Shown here one piece after another: positions 24,444 through 40,205 of a stretch of 64,000 nt of DNA (positions within the stretch are counted from its first letter, which is position 1; each line of letters begins with the position of its first letter). Made by a program: the position numbers and the translations under genes. This DNA is from Ditylenchus dipsaci. Its lineage: Eukaryota; Nematoda; Chromadorea; Rhabditida; Anguinidae. The notes beneath the pieces were generated by a model that made no database searches, was not told where the DNA came from, and worked only from the letters and a program-made list of their open reading frames with translations. Where the stretch lies: positions 496,001 to 560,000 of the forward strand of contig SADC01001301.1 in NCBI GenBank assembly GCA_004194705.1, in the 5' to 3' direction.

Positions 24444-24683
24444 CCGTGAAACCTCTAATAGTAGCCCCCCCCCCCTCGTTCAAAATCGTGTTTGTGGCAT
24501 TGCGTTTTTGACCCACTTTTTGACTTCTTCATGCAAGTTACCACTCATCTTGTAGCCAATGAGATGAGCTACCAAATGGATGGTAACTTGTCTGAGACAG
24601 TTTTAAAAAGTGAGTCTAAAACACAATGCCAAAACACGATTTTGAATTAGGGGGGGGGGGTGCTACTATTAGAGATTTTACGA
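24444..24683. mobile_element. CCGT-type MITE with poly-C/poly-G inner arms
   Basis: TA|CCGTGAAACCTCTAATAGTA at the left and TACTATTAGAGATTTTACGA|TA at the right. The inner arms begin with C and G homopolymers and share AAAATCGTGTTTGTGGCATT with nearby copies (about 24,245 and 24,980), which are partial. Confidence 0.75.
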
Positions 24684-25262
24684 TAGCATATTTGATTATA
24701 CGTGTTTGTGCTTAAAAGAGAGCTAAGATGTTAAATTGGAGGGTTTCGTTGCAAGTTTGCAAAAACTGGCGGGAAATTGGGTTGGACACGAAATCCACCC
24801 GAAATCAAGGCTAAAATCCACCATCTCCGATTTGAAGCGATTTAAAAACATTTTTTAAAACCACCTCGAATTACAATTTTGTGCTTAAAAGAAAGTTAAG
24901 ATGTTGAATTTCAGGGTTGCGGTAATATATTCAATATAGGTTTGCAAAAAAAGGCAAAAAGTTAAACTTAAACGCAAAAACACAATGCCAAAAACACGAT
25001 TTTGAATCAGGGGGGCTTCTATTAGCACATTTTGACAGGACATTTCTAACTGAGGATTTCTAACACGTAAGCTGTACGTGTAAGCTTATTTTTTGCAAGT
25101 TCCATTTTCGGAACAATTTTTAACCGTGTAAACACAAATTGAGGCTCCCAATGAGTTACACAAGATAAAATTATAAAAGACTGACTGAGCTCAAAAAAAT
25201 AAGGTATGAAGTGACTTGTAAAAAATTTGCTCGCGATAAAGGATAAGAGCCGAAACTTACTC

Positions 25263-26278
25263 AGGGTTATCGAATTTTCGGCGCTACTCGGTTATACCCC
25301 CCCCCCCCCCCAAAAAAAGTGCTACTCGGAATACCCCCCCCCCAGTCCTAGGAGCTACTCGGTTATACCCCCCCCCCCAAAAATCAGATTTTAGGAGTGG
25401 TCAAAACACATTTTTAAGCAATAATTTTGCCATAAAGGTCCAGAAAAGCAATTAAAATAGGGTACAAGGCTGTATTGGAGGGGAAGGGACAAAACAGGGC
25501 CACTTTCATAGTGCCTATAAGTACCAAAGAGTATTAATTATCTAAGCGTTGAACTCACTTTCAAACCCAGCCACTTGTGGTGCACGTAAAAGTATAAGTA
25601 CTGGAGCTGATCAGACGATCAGCCGGGTGGATCCTGATGGTTGTTCTTTAACTTTGGATGGCTGAGCCTCTGCTCGTAGCTCAGGCCTGAAGAGAGGGAT
25701 ACCTTTTCGGCCGAATAATCAAAGACCCTCTTCGGCCGAATAATCAAAGATATGAACATAGTTTTGAAACTGGCCTACCGCATAAATAACTCTGGTATGC
25801 ATTTTTTCATGCATCCAGAGTCACTTTCGAGTGATTTGTGTCTAAGGTATGTGGGTGTGCGCATCTCAACGCCAAGCCCCCAGGCCCCTGCGCCCCGAAG
25901 GGCGCAGGGGGCTTGAGAGTTAGAGATGCGCGCACTCACTTACCTTAGACATGATTCCGAGAAGTCACTTGATCATAAAATGTATATAGAGTCTATTTTT
26001 GCCACGCCCGAGTTGAAAAACATGGTAAAGCAGCTAAAAAAAGTGGCCCCTGTATTATTCCCTTCCCTCCAATACAGCCCATATTCCCTTTTAAATTGCT
26101 TTTCTGGACCTTTTATGGCGAAATTATTGCTTAAAAATGTGTTTTGACCACTCCTAAAAATCTTGATTTTTGGGGGGGGGGGTATAACCGAGTAGGTCCG
26201 ATTTTTGGGGGGGGGGGGGGGGTATTCCCGAGTAGCTTTTGGGGGGGGGGGTATTACCGAGTAGCGTCGAATTTTCGT
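25263..26278. mobile_element. Foldback with homopolymer ends and core copy 4
   Basis: The outer arms are three GCTACTCGG...(C)n blocks at 25,275-25,380, mirrored by (G)n...CGAGTAG at 26,170-26,270. They are followed by paired arms around 25,400-25,510 and 26,030-26,150 (GCTGTATTGGAGGGGAAGGG and its complement). The centre, 25,745-26,030, is the palindromic core (TCACTTTCGAGTGA, AAGGTATGTGGG, GC stem, CTTACCTTAG). Confidence 0.85.
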
Positions 26279-27691
26279 ATATCATATAAGAAATTCGACA
26301 GTTATCAAAAATCTTAATTTACCGGTATTCGGTGAATGTACCAGTAAAGCGGATAATGCACCCATAAATTCACCGATTTTTAATTTACCGGTAAATTTAA
26401 CAACCCTAATTATTGCAGATAGGGGTTACTTTGAGGGTATTTATGGTAACTTTATTGCTACACCTTTTGGTCAACTGGTTTACAACTGAAAATACCTTAA
26501 CCATATTTACTCAACACAATGCTCAAACAACTATTCCTCACTTCAATCCACTTAAAAATAAAGCGCCATCTCCAGACTGACACTACCAAATAATAGGCAG
26601 ACCGAGCAATAACAAGCATTCTCAGCAACATCCTTTGTTTCAGCCCCCCCCCCTTCAAGAAGCACTAAGAAGCGGAATTTTAATGAAAACGCCACAATTG
26701 ACTCCATTTCATTTGTGTTCATTTGCCCATCCCTTAAACAGACACACTCCCTGCAAATGGCAGTAGCAGCAGCCTTGCGCCTTGCTCCTAGAAAAAAACA
26801 TGGTTGTTTTAAGCCCTTTGGTTTGAAATCTCTTGTTCCATTGTTGTTAAATGGGATGGGGGCCATCAGTAGTAGTGGCCACTAGTTTATTGGTTAGGGC
26901 TGGGTCCGTGCCAATGCTGGGTAGTTTTGCTTCGCCTCTATTTCCTGTTTAGGCGGCATGATTAAATGAGTTAGGGATTGACAAGCTAACTTAGTATTGT
27001 CTTCCATACTACTAATTCATTTCTTTCAACTTTTTGTTGGATGTCTTCTGTTTTAGAGGATAATGATGTTAAGGGTGTTACTTAAAAGGTTTTAGACAAC
27101 AAAATTTTTGAGAGATACTTGAAGAAAACCAGTTAAACAACAGGTAGATCCATCCCTCGGTGGTGGCGAGCTTGATCCTCACCAGTAACACACCTTTTTC
27201 TAAAGTCGCGCTGAACACAATATTCACGTATTGAAAACTAGAGTCTAGAGTCACTTTCACACTAAGAAACACATTACTTCACACTATGTCCACCCAACCA
27301 CGTTAAATCCTTGTACTTAAATAAATCAGACAAATGTGGCAGAATAAAACAAATAAACTACAGCAAATGAACTTTTAAAAAAAGGAAGCTATTGCTAACC
27401 ATGACTAAAACCACTTCTAACACTGCCTCCCTGCTAACCCAAGTTGTTTCAAATCAGCTCTCAAGGAGTCTTTTCTCTTTCGGCTTTTCTTTCGGCGTTT
27501 TTACAACTATGAAAGGTTTTTTTGGAAGGATGTAAATAGACAAAGTGGTAGTAATACACAAACTTTGGTTAGTAATGATAATAATGCGTAAGAATAGTAC
27601 TGGAATAAAAAAATAATCAATTTTGTTGTTCTGAAAAGTTCTGAAAATGCCTATGAAAAAAACAATTTGCAGCACAGGCTTTTTCGCTATA
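26279..27691. other. No gene supported
   Basis: Minus-strand frames at 26,552-26,866 and 27,078-27,272 are open. The second carries a GTGAGG donor after a short Met-initiated stretch, but neither shows a family or matching exon. Confidence 0.4.
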
Positions 27692-27876
27692 CAGTCAACT
27701 CTCGATACAGTGTACCCTCGATATAGTGTAGATCTCGATACAGTGTATATTTTTTCAACCTCATTTAGTCAGCTCTGAGCCAAACTGGCTTACAGCGTAC
27801 CCTCGATATTGTGTAACCCTCGATATAGTGTATATTTTTCCGGTCCCCGCGAGCTACACTGTATCGAGAGTGACTG
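27692..27876. mobile_element. Pogo/Tigger-like MITE (185 bp)
   Basis: TA|CAGTCAACTCTCGATACAGT at the left and its complement ending CACTCTCGATAC-like sequence |TA at the right (27,855-27,878). Repeated CTCGATATAGTGTA subterminal words lie inside. TA duplication and CAGTCRAMYCTCGATA ends are typical of pogo-group MITEs. Confidence 0.85.
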
Positions 27877-29132
27877 TATTAAATAGACAATACGAAACGC
27901 GCTGGTCAAAGTGACGCGACTGTCGGAAGGTTTCTGAAAATATCCAAATCTCTTTTCATGGGTTTCAAAAAATGCTGCTTATAAAATTCTATTTCGACTA
28001 TATTTTTTCATTTTTAGGAACCAATTTTTATAAGCCATTTATTTTTATTGAGGTTCATGTCCACTTTTCCGACCAATTAATAAACAGAGCCAAAACAAAC
28101 ATCTGAAAAACTAGTGTTGAAAACAGAATTTTTTTAAAGAAAAATGGCAAGTTTTATGAATATATTTACCGAGAGTATCAATTAATTTTGTCTATTTCTA
28201 TTTTTCAAAACAAGAGCCAAATTAGTCACACTCGCAGTTTGTAGCCCACTATTCTCTTGAGAGCTAGAAATAATGAGGTGTTCAAGCTAAAAAAAAATTT
28301 TGCCTGTCCATCTTATTAAAATAAAAAACATGGTCAACCATGGAATTGCGCAGGTGATAAAAGAAGAACGAAATCAGTATTTTTTTTTTTGAAAAAATCA
28401 GCTTGATGCAGTGTTTTCCGTCATATAAAAACTTTCAATGATGGCCCTTTCTCACATTTTTTATTTATCCTGTGCCAAATTGGTAGCTCTTTCTGAATCC
28501 CTAGCTGAAATGTTTTCAATCACACTTCAGTTTTGAGAAAAATAGATTTTCTACGAAAAATTTGTTTGAAAAACTCTGCTTTTAATAATTGACTACCGTA
28601 TATTTCCTATTACACGCCCTCCCCCACTCTAAATTAAAAATTTCGGCATTGTGTTTTTGACTCATTTTTGAAAACTGCTCTCGAGCAAGTTACCAATGAT
28701 TTTGTAGCTCATCTCACTAACTACAAAATAGGTGAATGAAATAATCTAATGAAATAATTCTCAATTTGCAAGTCTGTAATAAGTAAACTTACTCAGAATG
28801 GCTGCTTTTTTAAATTGAGTCTAAAAATAAATATCGTGAAAAATTTGAGGTAGCAAGGTCTGGTCCATAATTAGAGAGTTTGTGTTTTAATGACCTAGGC
28901 TACTATAGTCACTATGTGGGAGTGCTGTAAATTCTGCAAATTTTGATAAATGCAGTCTCATGCAATCAAGAGATTCGACTGAATAGTTAAAACGTTTGAA
29001 GCCCGGCAGCTAAATTTTCACTGGCTATTTAGCAAAACTGAAAAGACTAGATCATTGCGATTCTTGAAGAGTAGCCCATTAAAACAAAGTTTCGACTTTG
29101 AAATCTTACATTACAGTCGAACCTCGATTTAA
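27877..29132. other. No gene seen; solitary MITE ends
   Basis: AT-rich. A single left end TACCGTATATTTCCTATTAC lies near 28,597 and a pogo-type end CAGTCGAACCTCGATTT at 29,114. Neither has a clear partner. Confidence 0.5.
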
Positions 29133-29350
29133 AGAGGCATGCCCATGCTAAATAAGAGGTGGTGCAAAATTTTCCTAATCATTGAACTTCTGTACGGATT
29201 TTCAACTTGGTTAATAAGAAACCATGCCTAAATTAAATTCTAGGCCTTGTTTTGTTAGAAAACCAAGTTGAAAAATCCGTACAGAAATTCAATGATTAGG
29301 AAACTTTTTTCAAGCCCGGGCACCACCTCTTATTAACGTGGCATGCCTCT
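29133..29350. mobile_element. TTAA-type MITE inserted at a pogo-like end
   Basis: TTAA|AGAGGCATGCC at the left and GGCATGCCTCT|TTAC at the right. The inner arms ATCATTGAACTTCTGTACGG and complement are shared with the TTAA MITE at 7,367-7,585. The preceding CAGTCGAACCTCGAT looks like the end of a pogo-type MITE. Confidence 0.75.
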
Positions 29351-29383
29351 TTACCATCACTCTTATTGTAAGCATGGCTTGAG

Positions 29384-30730
29384 TATAGAATCCCCCACGC
29401 AGAGTGATTGGATGGAGGAGATAACTTCATATTCGTGTTTCTCGACCCCGATTTCATGAAAAAGCCGCGTGTTTTTTTGATTCTGAGAAAAAAAATTTTC
29501 GAACCACAGGGGTATCATGGTTTTTTAGTCAAATTTGAAAAATTAAATTGGCGCCTTTTGAATATAAAAAGATTAAGGGCTGTATGGGAGGGGAATGAAA
29601 GGGGACCACTAATCATACAAAGGCCCACTAACAAGAAGATGTTGAACATAGTTTTGAATACTGGGGCCTACCGCATAAATAAGCTCTGGTATGCATGCTT
29701 TTCATGCATCCAGAGTCACTTTCGAGTGATTTGTGTCTAAGGTATGTGGGTGTGCGCATCTCAACGCCAAGCCCCCAAGCCCCCTGCGTCCCCGAAGGAG
29801 GCGCAGGGGGCTGAGAGTTAGAGATGCGCGCACTCACTTACCTTAGACATGATTCCGAGAATCACTCTTGATCAAAAAATGCGTAAAGAGTTTCTTTTTA
29901 CCACGACCCGGTTGAAAACATGGTGAGGCAGTCGAAGAATACATATATTTACTTTCTATTGTCTGCCATAAAAGTGGCCCCCTTTTATTCCCTTCCCCTC
30001 CCAATACAGCCCTACATCCCTTTTAAATTTAAAGGCGCCAATTTAAATTTCTCAAACTTTGACTAAAACCATGATAACCCCCCCCCCCTGTGGTTCGAAA
30101 ATTTTTTTTTCTCAGAGTCAAAAAAACAACGCGGCTTTTTCATGAAATCGGGGGTAAAATATCGATTGGTGACAATTTTGATTGGTGACTATCGATTGGT
30201 GACAGTATCGATTGGTACTATCAATTGGTGACACTTTATGACGGAACTTATGGAAATTTTAATGAAACATCAATTTCTGTGAAAAGTTTTTGGAAATTCA
30301 CCCTTTCAGCCAAAATTTTATTCTGAATCCGAATCCGTTGAGATCAGATCAAATAATTTTTATGAGGCGAGATATCCTTCTCAGTAGACCAGGGCTCGAT
30401 TTTCTCATTGTTCACTCAAAGTAGCTATATCTCAGCTTATAAAAAATTATTTGATCTGATCTCAACGGATTCGGATTGAGAATGAAATTTTGCAGAAGGG
30501 GTGAATTTCCAGAAACTTTTTCACATAAAATTGATGTGTTTCAATAAAAAATTTCCAAAAGTTCGTCATAAAAGTGTCACCAATCGATAGTCACCAATCG
30601 ATACTGTCACCAATCAATAGTCACCAATCAAAATTGTCACCAATCGATAGTTTGTCCGAAATCGGGGTCGAGAAACACGAATATGATGTTGTCTCCTCCA
30701 TCCGATCACTCTGCGTGGGGGATTCTATAC
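29384..30730. mobile_element. Large foldback with core copy 5 and a nested foldback
   Basis: Outer arms TATAGAATCCCCCACGCAGA (left) and complement ending at 30,729 extend about 90 bp through a shared TCGACCCCGATTTC. Next come paired arms around 29,540-29,640 and 29,960-30,060. The palindromic core lies at 29,640-29,930. A separate foldback sits at 30,159-30,652. Open frames here are arm-derived. Confidence 0.85.
30159..30652. mobile_element. Foldback with (ATCGATTGGTGAC)n ends
   Basis: The left end has about five imperfect ATCGATTGGTGAC units. The right end has the complementary GTCACCAATCGAT units. The inner arms GAATCCGTTGAGATCAGATC and complement pair almost to the centre. It is nested in the larger foldback. 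Confidence 0.88.
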
Positions 30731-32335
30731 TACGACCGTAAGCATTTCACGTGGTGACCCCCCAAAAAGTCAAAGCATTAAATTTTCAAAATTGATTTTT
30801 GCTGATAATATTGTTAGAGAATCCTGTCTTTAATTGAAAGTCATTTCTTTTCTTTACTGTACGTTGGTTTCGAGGTTTTTTAAATACATTATGCCTAGGT
30901 ATAAAAATGTGTGATCTAAAAAACGGTACGCGACAATTCACGCCCGGACAATTCACGCCCGGGACGATTCACGCCCGGGACAATTCACGCCCGGACAATT
31001 CACGCCCGGGACATTCACGCCGGACGATTCACGCCCCAGGACAATTCACGCCCCTAGATAATTCACGTTAAGTCACTTTATTTATTTACTTTTCTATTTA
31101 TCAAACCGTCTAAATCACCCAGAATCGGGGTAATGAGGTAGCTACACACCCTGAAGGGTTTAGTTATTTAGTTAACTCTGACTCGCACCCTCACTCTCCA
31201 CCAACAAAGACGCTTTCCGTGAAGAATTCGCAGGAAATTTTAATTTTCAGTCTGAACCAACCAAATCAAGTGTCTTCCACTTAGATCAAAAATTTTTTTA
31301 TTTTTTTCGGGTTCCAAACTTGCTTTCTGGACTAATTCGGGCATGCTGAAGATGGTTTTGATAGTGGGTAAATGCTGTTTTGAAGGGTATTTGAGTTTTG
31401 GTAAATCAATTGTACTCGAATACCCAAAAAAACATCAAACAAAACCTATTTACTATATCAAAGCATCTTCAACATGTCCGAATTAATACAGAAAACAGTT
31501 TTGGAACATGAAAAACGTAAAAAAATTTTGCTCAATAGTCGACCACTTGGTTTGTTGTACCCAAATAGTCGTACCCAGGTTTGGGGAACTTAGGTAGTGT
31601 AGTGATACCGGGGTAGTAATATTTTGGTCTTTGTAAAGAACTTTTTAAAAGTTTAGAATTTTCCTATGATTCAACCTCAATTCTACTGAATAAACCCATG
31701 CACAGCCTTTTCAAAATTTAAGTCTTAGTCTATTAGGGATATTGGCGCCAAACAAAAGTTATTAAAATAGTCAATTTGAGGCCTTTTTTGCTTCATGACT
31801 CTGATCTGGTTTTTTTCTTCTCGGTTTCTGCATGCTTATTGCCAAAAGATTCCTCACGTGAAGGGCTTTCGAATGAGCCATCACTTGCCTATAAAACTCG
31901 TAAATTGCAAAACCACAAGCAATTTCTTTGAAATTTTCGAAGGAATTTCTTCGCCTTATTAATTTGATTGAGATCTCGCCAATTTTTCTGTCTAATTTTT
32001 CTCAAAACAAAACTGAGACTGTGATAGAGGAGTAAATTGCTGCATTTCGGTACCAAGGATGTATACAAAAAATACAAATTTAGGGTGTTTTATACAACAG
32101 TTAGACGGAAAACGCAAACACCCTATTTTTACTCGGAAAAATAGCAGTTGTTTGCTTCAAATAGCCTCTAGTTTTGAAAATTCTGGTTTTACAAAAATCG
32201 GTCTGGATTTTCGGGTAAAAGAGATTGTAGGCTTTCTTTTGGTGCTAAAAAAGCCCCAAAAATACAAAATTGGCGTGTCTCATACAAAAATAAATTCAGT
32301 TTTTTTAGAGCTGAAGATGGTCCTCCACCAGAAGA

Positions 32336-32777
32336 ATGTGCGTTAAGCCAAATGAAGTGTCTCCTCTCCGAAACTCGTTCAGCTCGAGCAAGGGTAATAA
32401 CAAGCGAAGCTATGGTGTAGGTTCTAAACACTTTATTATTACCGACGATTTTGCTAAGAACCTGTTTCAGATCTACCTCAATCGAGTGCTCAAGCAAGTT
32501 CACCCGAGATGCGAATCACCTCGAAAGGCATGGCTGTCATAAATTCTATGGTGGGTATCTTTGCGAATGTAGTGTAGTAATTTAGTCACTTCCTCAGGTT
32601 AAGGGTATCTTCGACCGCTTGCTGGATGAATCCGCCGCCTGGTCAATTATGGCAAGACTCGTGCGCTTTCTTTTCGCGAAATGCAGACTTCCGTCGTCTC
32701 GTCGTGCCTGGAGAGCTGGCCAAGCACGCTATCTCGGAGGGAACCAAAGCTATGTCCAGTATACAGTGATTCGTTGA
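32336..32777 (+). pseudogene. H2B: Histone H2B-like gene with two small introns, frame-broken
   Basis: Nucleosome core histone. Exons: to 32,416 (NNKRSYG), 32,471-32,550 (IYLNRVLKQVHP...), 32,598-32,777. The 54- and 47-bp introns are GT-AG and phase 0. Seen in pieces: RITSKGMAVINSM, VKGIFDRLLDES, ALSFREMQT, FRRLVVPGELAKHAISEGTK. At least four single-base losses (about 32,505, 32,635, 32,690 and 32,758), mostly in CC/GG/AA runs, break the frame. Otherwise the fold is conserved through the C-terminal KYT. The 5' end is uncertain: the N-terminal tail before SSSKGNNKRSYG is not typical, and ATG 32,336 is only the nearest candidate. Replication-type H2B genes lack introns, so this is a divergent variant. 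It may be a captured pseudogene or a real gene with sequence errors. Confidence 0.85.
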
Positions 32778-32790
32778 CTATGCTTTTTAG

Positions 32791-33222
32791 GCAATCTTCA
32801 CAGGGTACAAGCGCGGTCAGAGAAATCAGCATGACGCACACGGCGCTTTTGACTCTTGATGGGTTTTCAACAAGGTCAGTTTTTCAATATTTCAGTCACC
32901 CTCGGTTGTTGCCACCACACAAGTTAACCGCCTCCCTATGCCTGAGCTCTGGGATGTTGGTTAAAACCGAGATTTGACTGTATGTGGATTCTATCCTTAT
33001 AATAATTTACCCTATGCCTTTCAGGAAGATGCTAATTTCTAAGTCGCAAGCGTGCGCGTCTACGTCTACAAAGGTCGCAAGGGGCAGCGTATTCGTACCA
33101 TTTGGGGCCGCATCACCGTGTTCATGGGCAATCAGCTTCGTCCGAGGGAATTTCATTTCAACCTGCCGCCGCATGCCATTGGAAAGCGAATCCGTGTGAT
33201 GCTCTATCCAAGCACCATCTGA
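32791..33222 (+). pseudogene. RPL35A: Ribosomal protein eL33 (RPL35A), first exon missing, frame-broken
   Basis: Large-subunit ribosomal protein. Exon 32,791-32,874 (AIFTGYKRGQRNQH, then HTALLTLDG.FNK) and exon 33,025-33,222 (EDANF, VYVYKGRKGQRIRTIWGRIT, NLPPHAIGKRIRVMLYPSTI, stop). The order and C-terminal RVMLYPS-I are diagnostic for eL33. The first recognised exon follows TTTTTAG, so an upstream exon with the start codon is expected. Instead the H2B stop lies only ~14 nt upstream, so the gene lacks its 5' part. Several single-base indels occur in ~280 coding bases, more than in the intact genes nearby. Truncation plus an abrupt junction with H2B supports a captured fragment. Confidence 0.85.
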
Positions 33223-33287
33223 AATTGTCTAGAACTCTCATGGTTGGAATTCCCGTGTTTATCCCTTCGTTCATGTTACCGCCGCTG

Positions 33288-33293
33288 AATAAA
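33288..33293 (+). terminator. Poly(A) signal after eL33
   Basis: AATAAA 65 bp after the eL33 stop codon, so the captured piece includes its 3' UTR. Confidence 0.6.
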
Positions 33294-34102
33294 GTTTGAT
33301 AAAGTGTTTTGGTGCTCTTAGTTTCGTTTAATTTGTTTCCCACTGCTTTTCTTTGTGACGTTCGGCTTGAGGTCCAGACTGTCTAACTCGCAAACCAGAC
33401 TGTCTAAATGGGAGTACTAGCGCGTTACACTGCAAATTAAGGCAACCACCAATCACTTGTTTCAACTGAAATTTATATATTTATGACCTTATCCTACTTT
33501 TAAAAAGTATGCAGAAAATTTTCGTCGATGAGGTAGAACGAGAGCAAAAAAAATAGCAAGAAAAAAATTGCTGGTCCCACCGAAATTTGCCTGACATAAT
33601 TTTCCTGACATTTTTAGTACATTTATTGACATGATGCATAACTAGTTTATGGGATGCCAGAATATTATTCACGGAGCTCATTTTAATGGACAAACAATAT
33701 TTTGAAAAAGGCATACGATGTAATTTCTAAACAAAAGATCATTTTGGAGTAAAAGACCTGTGCTTTTTGCAAAAAACAGTACATTTCGGTGAAGAAAGAC
33801 AAAAAATTAAAAAGGCGCGTAAAAACGGCAACTTAATTCTTGGCGTTTTGTTTGAGTTGAACTACAAGGAATTCAATTTTGAAAGGCTGTGATGCATCAA
33901 CAAAACGCAAGTGGTCGTCCACTTGGAGCAAAATTTTTTACGTTTTCATGTTAAAATAGTGCGCAAGGTCGATCCCAAGTAGGGCGCGTAATTTTGTTGG
34001 CTTGTTTGCCAGTTCTAGGGGGATTAGACTTTTTAACGTCAGATTCGGAATCACAGACCCAAATTACCCCTAGAACTGGTCAAACAAGTCAATAAATAGT
34101 AT

Positions 34103-34174
34103 GGTCACCACTTGGATCGAACCTGCAACACTATTTGGGCAAAAACGCGAATGCTTACGCACTGCGCCATGAGC
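34103..34174 (-). repeat. tRNA-like SINE head or tRNA pseudogene
   Basis: On the minus strand a 72-nt block begins GCTCATGGCGCAGTGCG (A-box TGGCGCAGTGCG) and has the B-box GGTTCGATCC at tRNA spacing. T-stem and anticodon-stem pairing is poor, so it is not a working tRNA. A second B-box-like GGTTCGGATTCC lies at about 34,209-34,221. It is part of the satellite-ended element. Confidence 0.55.
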
Positions 34175-34304
34175 ATAGATGTTGAAACCTTAATGGCTTT
34201 TTCCCCTCTTTTGACCCACCGGAATCCGAACCTGTAACCTATTAGCGCATCAATTTAACAGACATCATTAACCAGGATATAAATTTAGCGCCGAGAATTA
34301 CCTA

Positions 34305-34470
34305 GGGCGTGAATTATATATAGGGGCGTGAATTGTCCTGGGGCGTGAATTGTCCTGGGCGTGAATCGTCCGGGGCGTGAATCGTCCCCGGGCGTGAATT
34401 GTCCCGGCGTGAATTGTCCGGGCGTGAATCGTCCGGCGTGAATTGTCCTGGGCGTGAATTGTCCGTGTAC
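34305..34470. repeat. Tandem GGGCGTGAATTGTCC array
   Basis: About ten imperfect ~14-16-bp units alternating AATTGTCC and AATCGTCC. It is the inverted partner of the array at 30,926-31,075 and also occurs at 40,207-40,310. The repeat is continuous, without spacers. Confidence 0.9.
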
Positions 34471-34526
34471 CTTCATATCTATGTTTTTTAGATCTTTCTC
34501 GCAAATTAAATGCAAGATTCAAGCAG

Positions 34527-39255
<4,729 letters not shown>

Positions 39256-39335
39256 AACTGCAGAATCATTACGTCCAGATCTAAAATATTTATGTTTCAA
39301 CAATCTCTAGTATTTGGCTTTGTTGTTGTCCTTTC

Positions 39336-39341
39336 AATAAA
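39336..39341 (+). terminator. Poly(A) signal of the Vasa-like gene
   Basis: AATAAA 81 bp after the stop codon, followed by a TG-rich stretch (GGTGTGTGTGTGGTTGTG near 39,380). Confidence 0.6.
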
Positions 39342-39544
39342 GGTGCTTTGTCAAAGTGACTTTTTATGGTGACGGTGAAGGTGTGTGTGTGGTTGTGGAG
39401 AGGCTTACAGTTTTTTGTGAGGTGAGTATAATGTCGTTTTAACTCACCCTGAGAAAAGCAATTTTTAAGCACTAAAATGATATCCGACAACTAGGAGTAA
39501 AAGGCGCTGATCGGCGCCTCCATCGCGTTTGTATACCTATTAGC

Positions 39545-40060
39545 GGTACGTGTCAAAAGGCTACAACGGCCGAAAGGCTACAACAGGCCAAAAGGCTGCA
39601 ACTCAAAAGAAGGGACTGAAGGCTACAACTAGAAAAGAGGACAAAAGGCTACAAATCGAAGGAAACGGACAAAAGGTTACACCTCAGTAAAATTATGAAA
39701 AAAGCGAAAATTTCGACTTTTTACTTGCGTTGCTTTCGAGGGCGCAGGGGGCTTGGGGGCTTGGAGTTGAGATGCGCACACCCACATACCTTAGACAAAA
39801 ATCACTCGAAAGTGACTCTGGATGCATAAAAAGCATGGATTCCATTCAAAGCATGGATTTCATGGATTTTTGAAGAACTCAAAAATAATGTCTTTTTTGA
39901 ACTCCTGGGGCGATTTTAGGTCTATATAGGTTGTTTGGAAACATTTGACGGTTGCTTTTTAGGTTGACGGCACTTTTTCCCAATTTTACTGAGTTGTAGG
40001 CCTTTTGTCCCTTTCTTTCGAGTTGTAGCCTTCTGGCCTTTAGTCATTAGTGTACCTGCC
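39545..40060. mobile_element. Foldback with (AAAGGCTACAA)n ends and core copy 6 (half)
   Basis: The left arm repeats AAAGGCTACAAC-like units five or six times. The right arm has the complementary GTTGTAGCCTTCTGGCC and GTTGTAGGCCTTTTGTCC. The centre, 39,735-39,850, holds only arm B of the palindromic core (GGGGGCTTGGAGTTGAGATG, ACATACCTTAGACA, TCACTCGAAAGTGA). Confidence 0.85.
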
Positions 40061-40205
40061 TACTCACCTGGCGTACCTGTAAGCCTCGTGTCCAATTAGC
40101 GGATTTTCCTTTCACTCTCACTCACACTCTTATCTCTCACTCTCAAACTTTTTGCGAAAATTCGATTGAGTGGATCAGATTTCGGGTCCTATAGGCTTAA
40201 AGGGG

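Larger units (their letters stand above)
31701..33891 (+). mobile_element. CAC...GTG-ended element carrying H2B and eL33 sequences
   Basis: A 2,191-bp insertion with inverted ends CACAGCCTTTTCAAAATT (left) and the complement of AATTTTGAAAGGCTGTG (right). It is flanked by ATG on each side (31,698-31,700; 33,892-33,894), where the uninterrupted copy near 41,020 has a single ATG. CAC...GTG termini and 3-bp duplications recall CACTA/EnSpm elements, but no transposase is present and the superfamily is inferred. It contains an intron-bearing H2B and a 5'-truncated ribosomal protein eL33, the pattern of a gene-capturing (Pack-type) element. Confidence 0.75.
30926..34476. mobile_element. Satellite-ended element, copy 1, interrupted
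   Basis: The left end (30,926-31,075) is a tandem array of ~14-16-bp GACAATTCACGCCCGG units. The right end (about 34,305-34,470) is the complementary array of GGGCGTGAATTGTCC units. The unique inner sequence (TTATTTACTTTTCTATTTAT, then AATAATTCGGGCATGCTG-like words) matches the element at 40,206-41,200. Alignment of the two copies shows that 31,701-33,891 is a later insertion here. The right array abuts the first recognised Vasa exon. Confidence 0.85.

Noticed and set aside
30926..31075. CRISPR-like repeat array
   Set aside because: Units of GACAATTCACGCCCGG are contiguous with no unique spacers, occur inverted at the other end of an element, and the genome is eukaryotic.
32391..33222. H2B-eL33 as a single fusion gene
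   Set aside because: The H2B C-terminus reaches a stop before the eL33 acceptor, and both proteins end at their family C-termini, so two adjoining pieces fit better.
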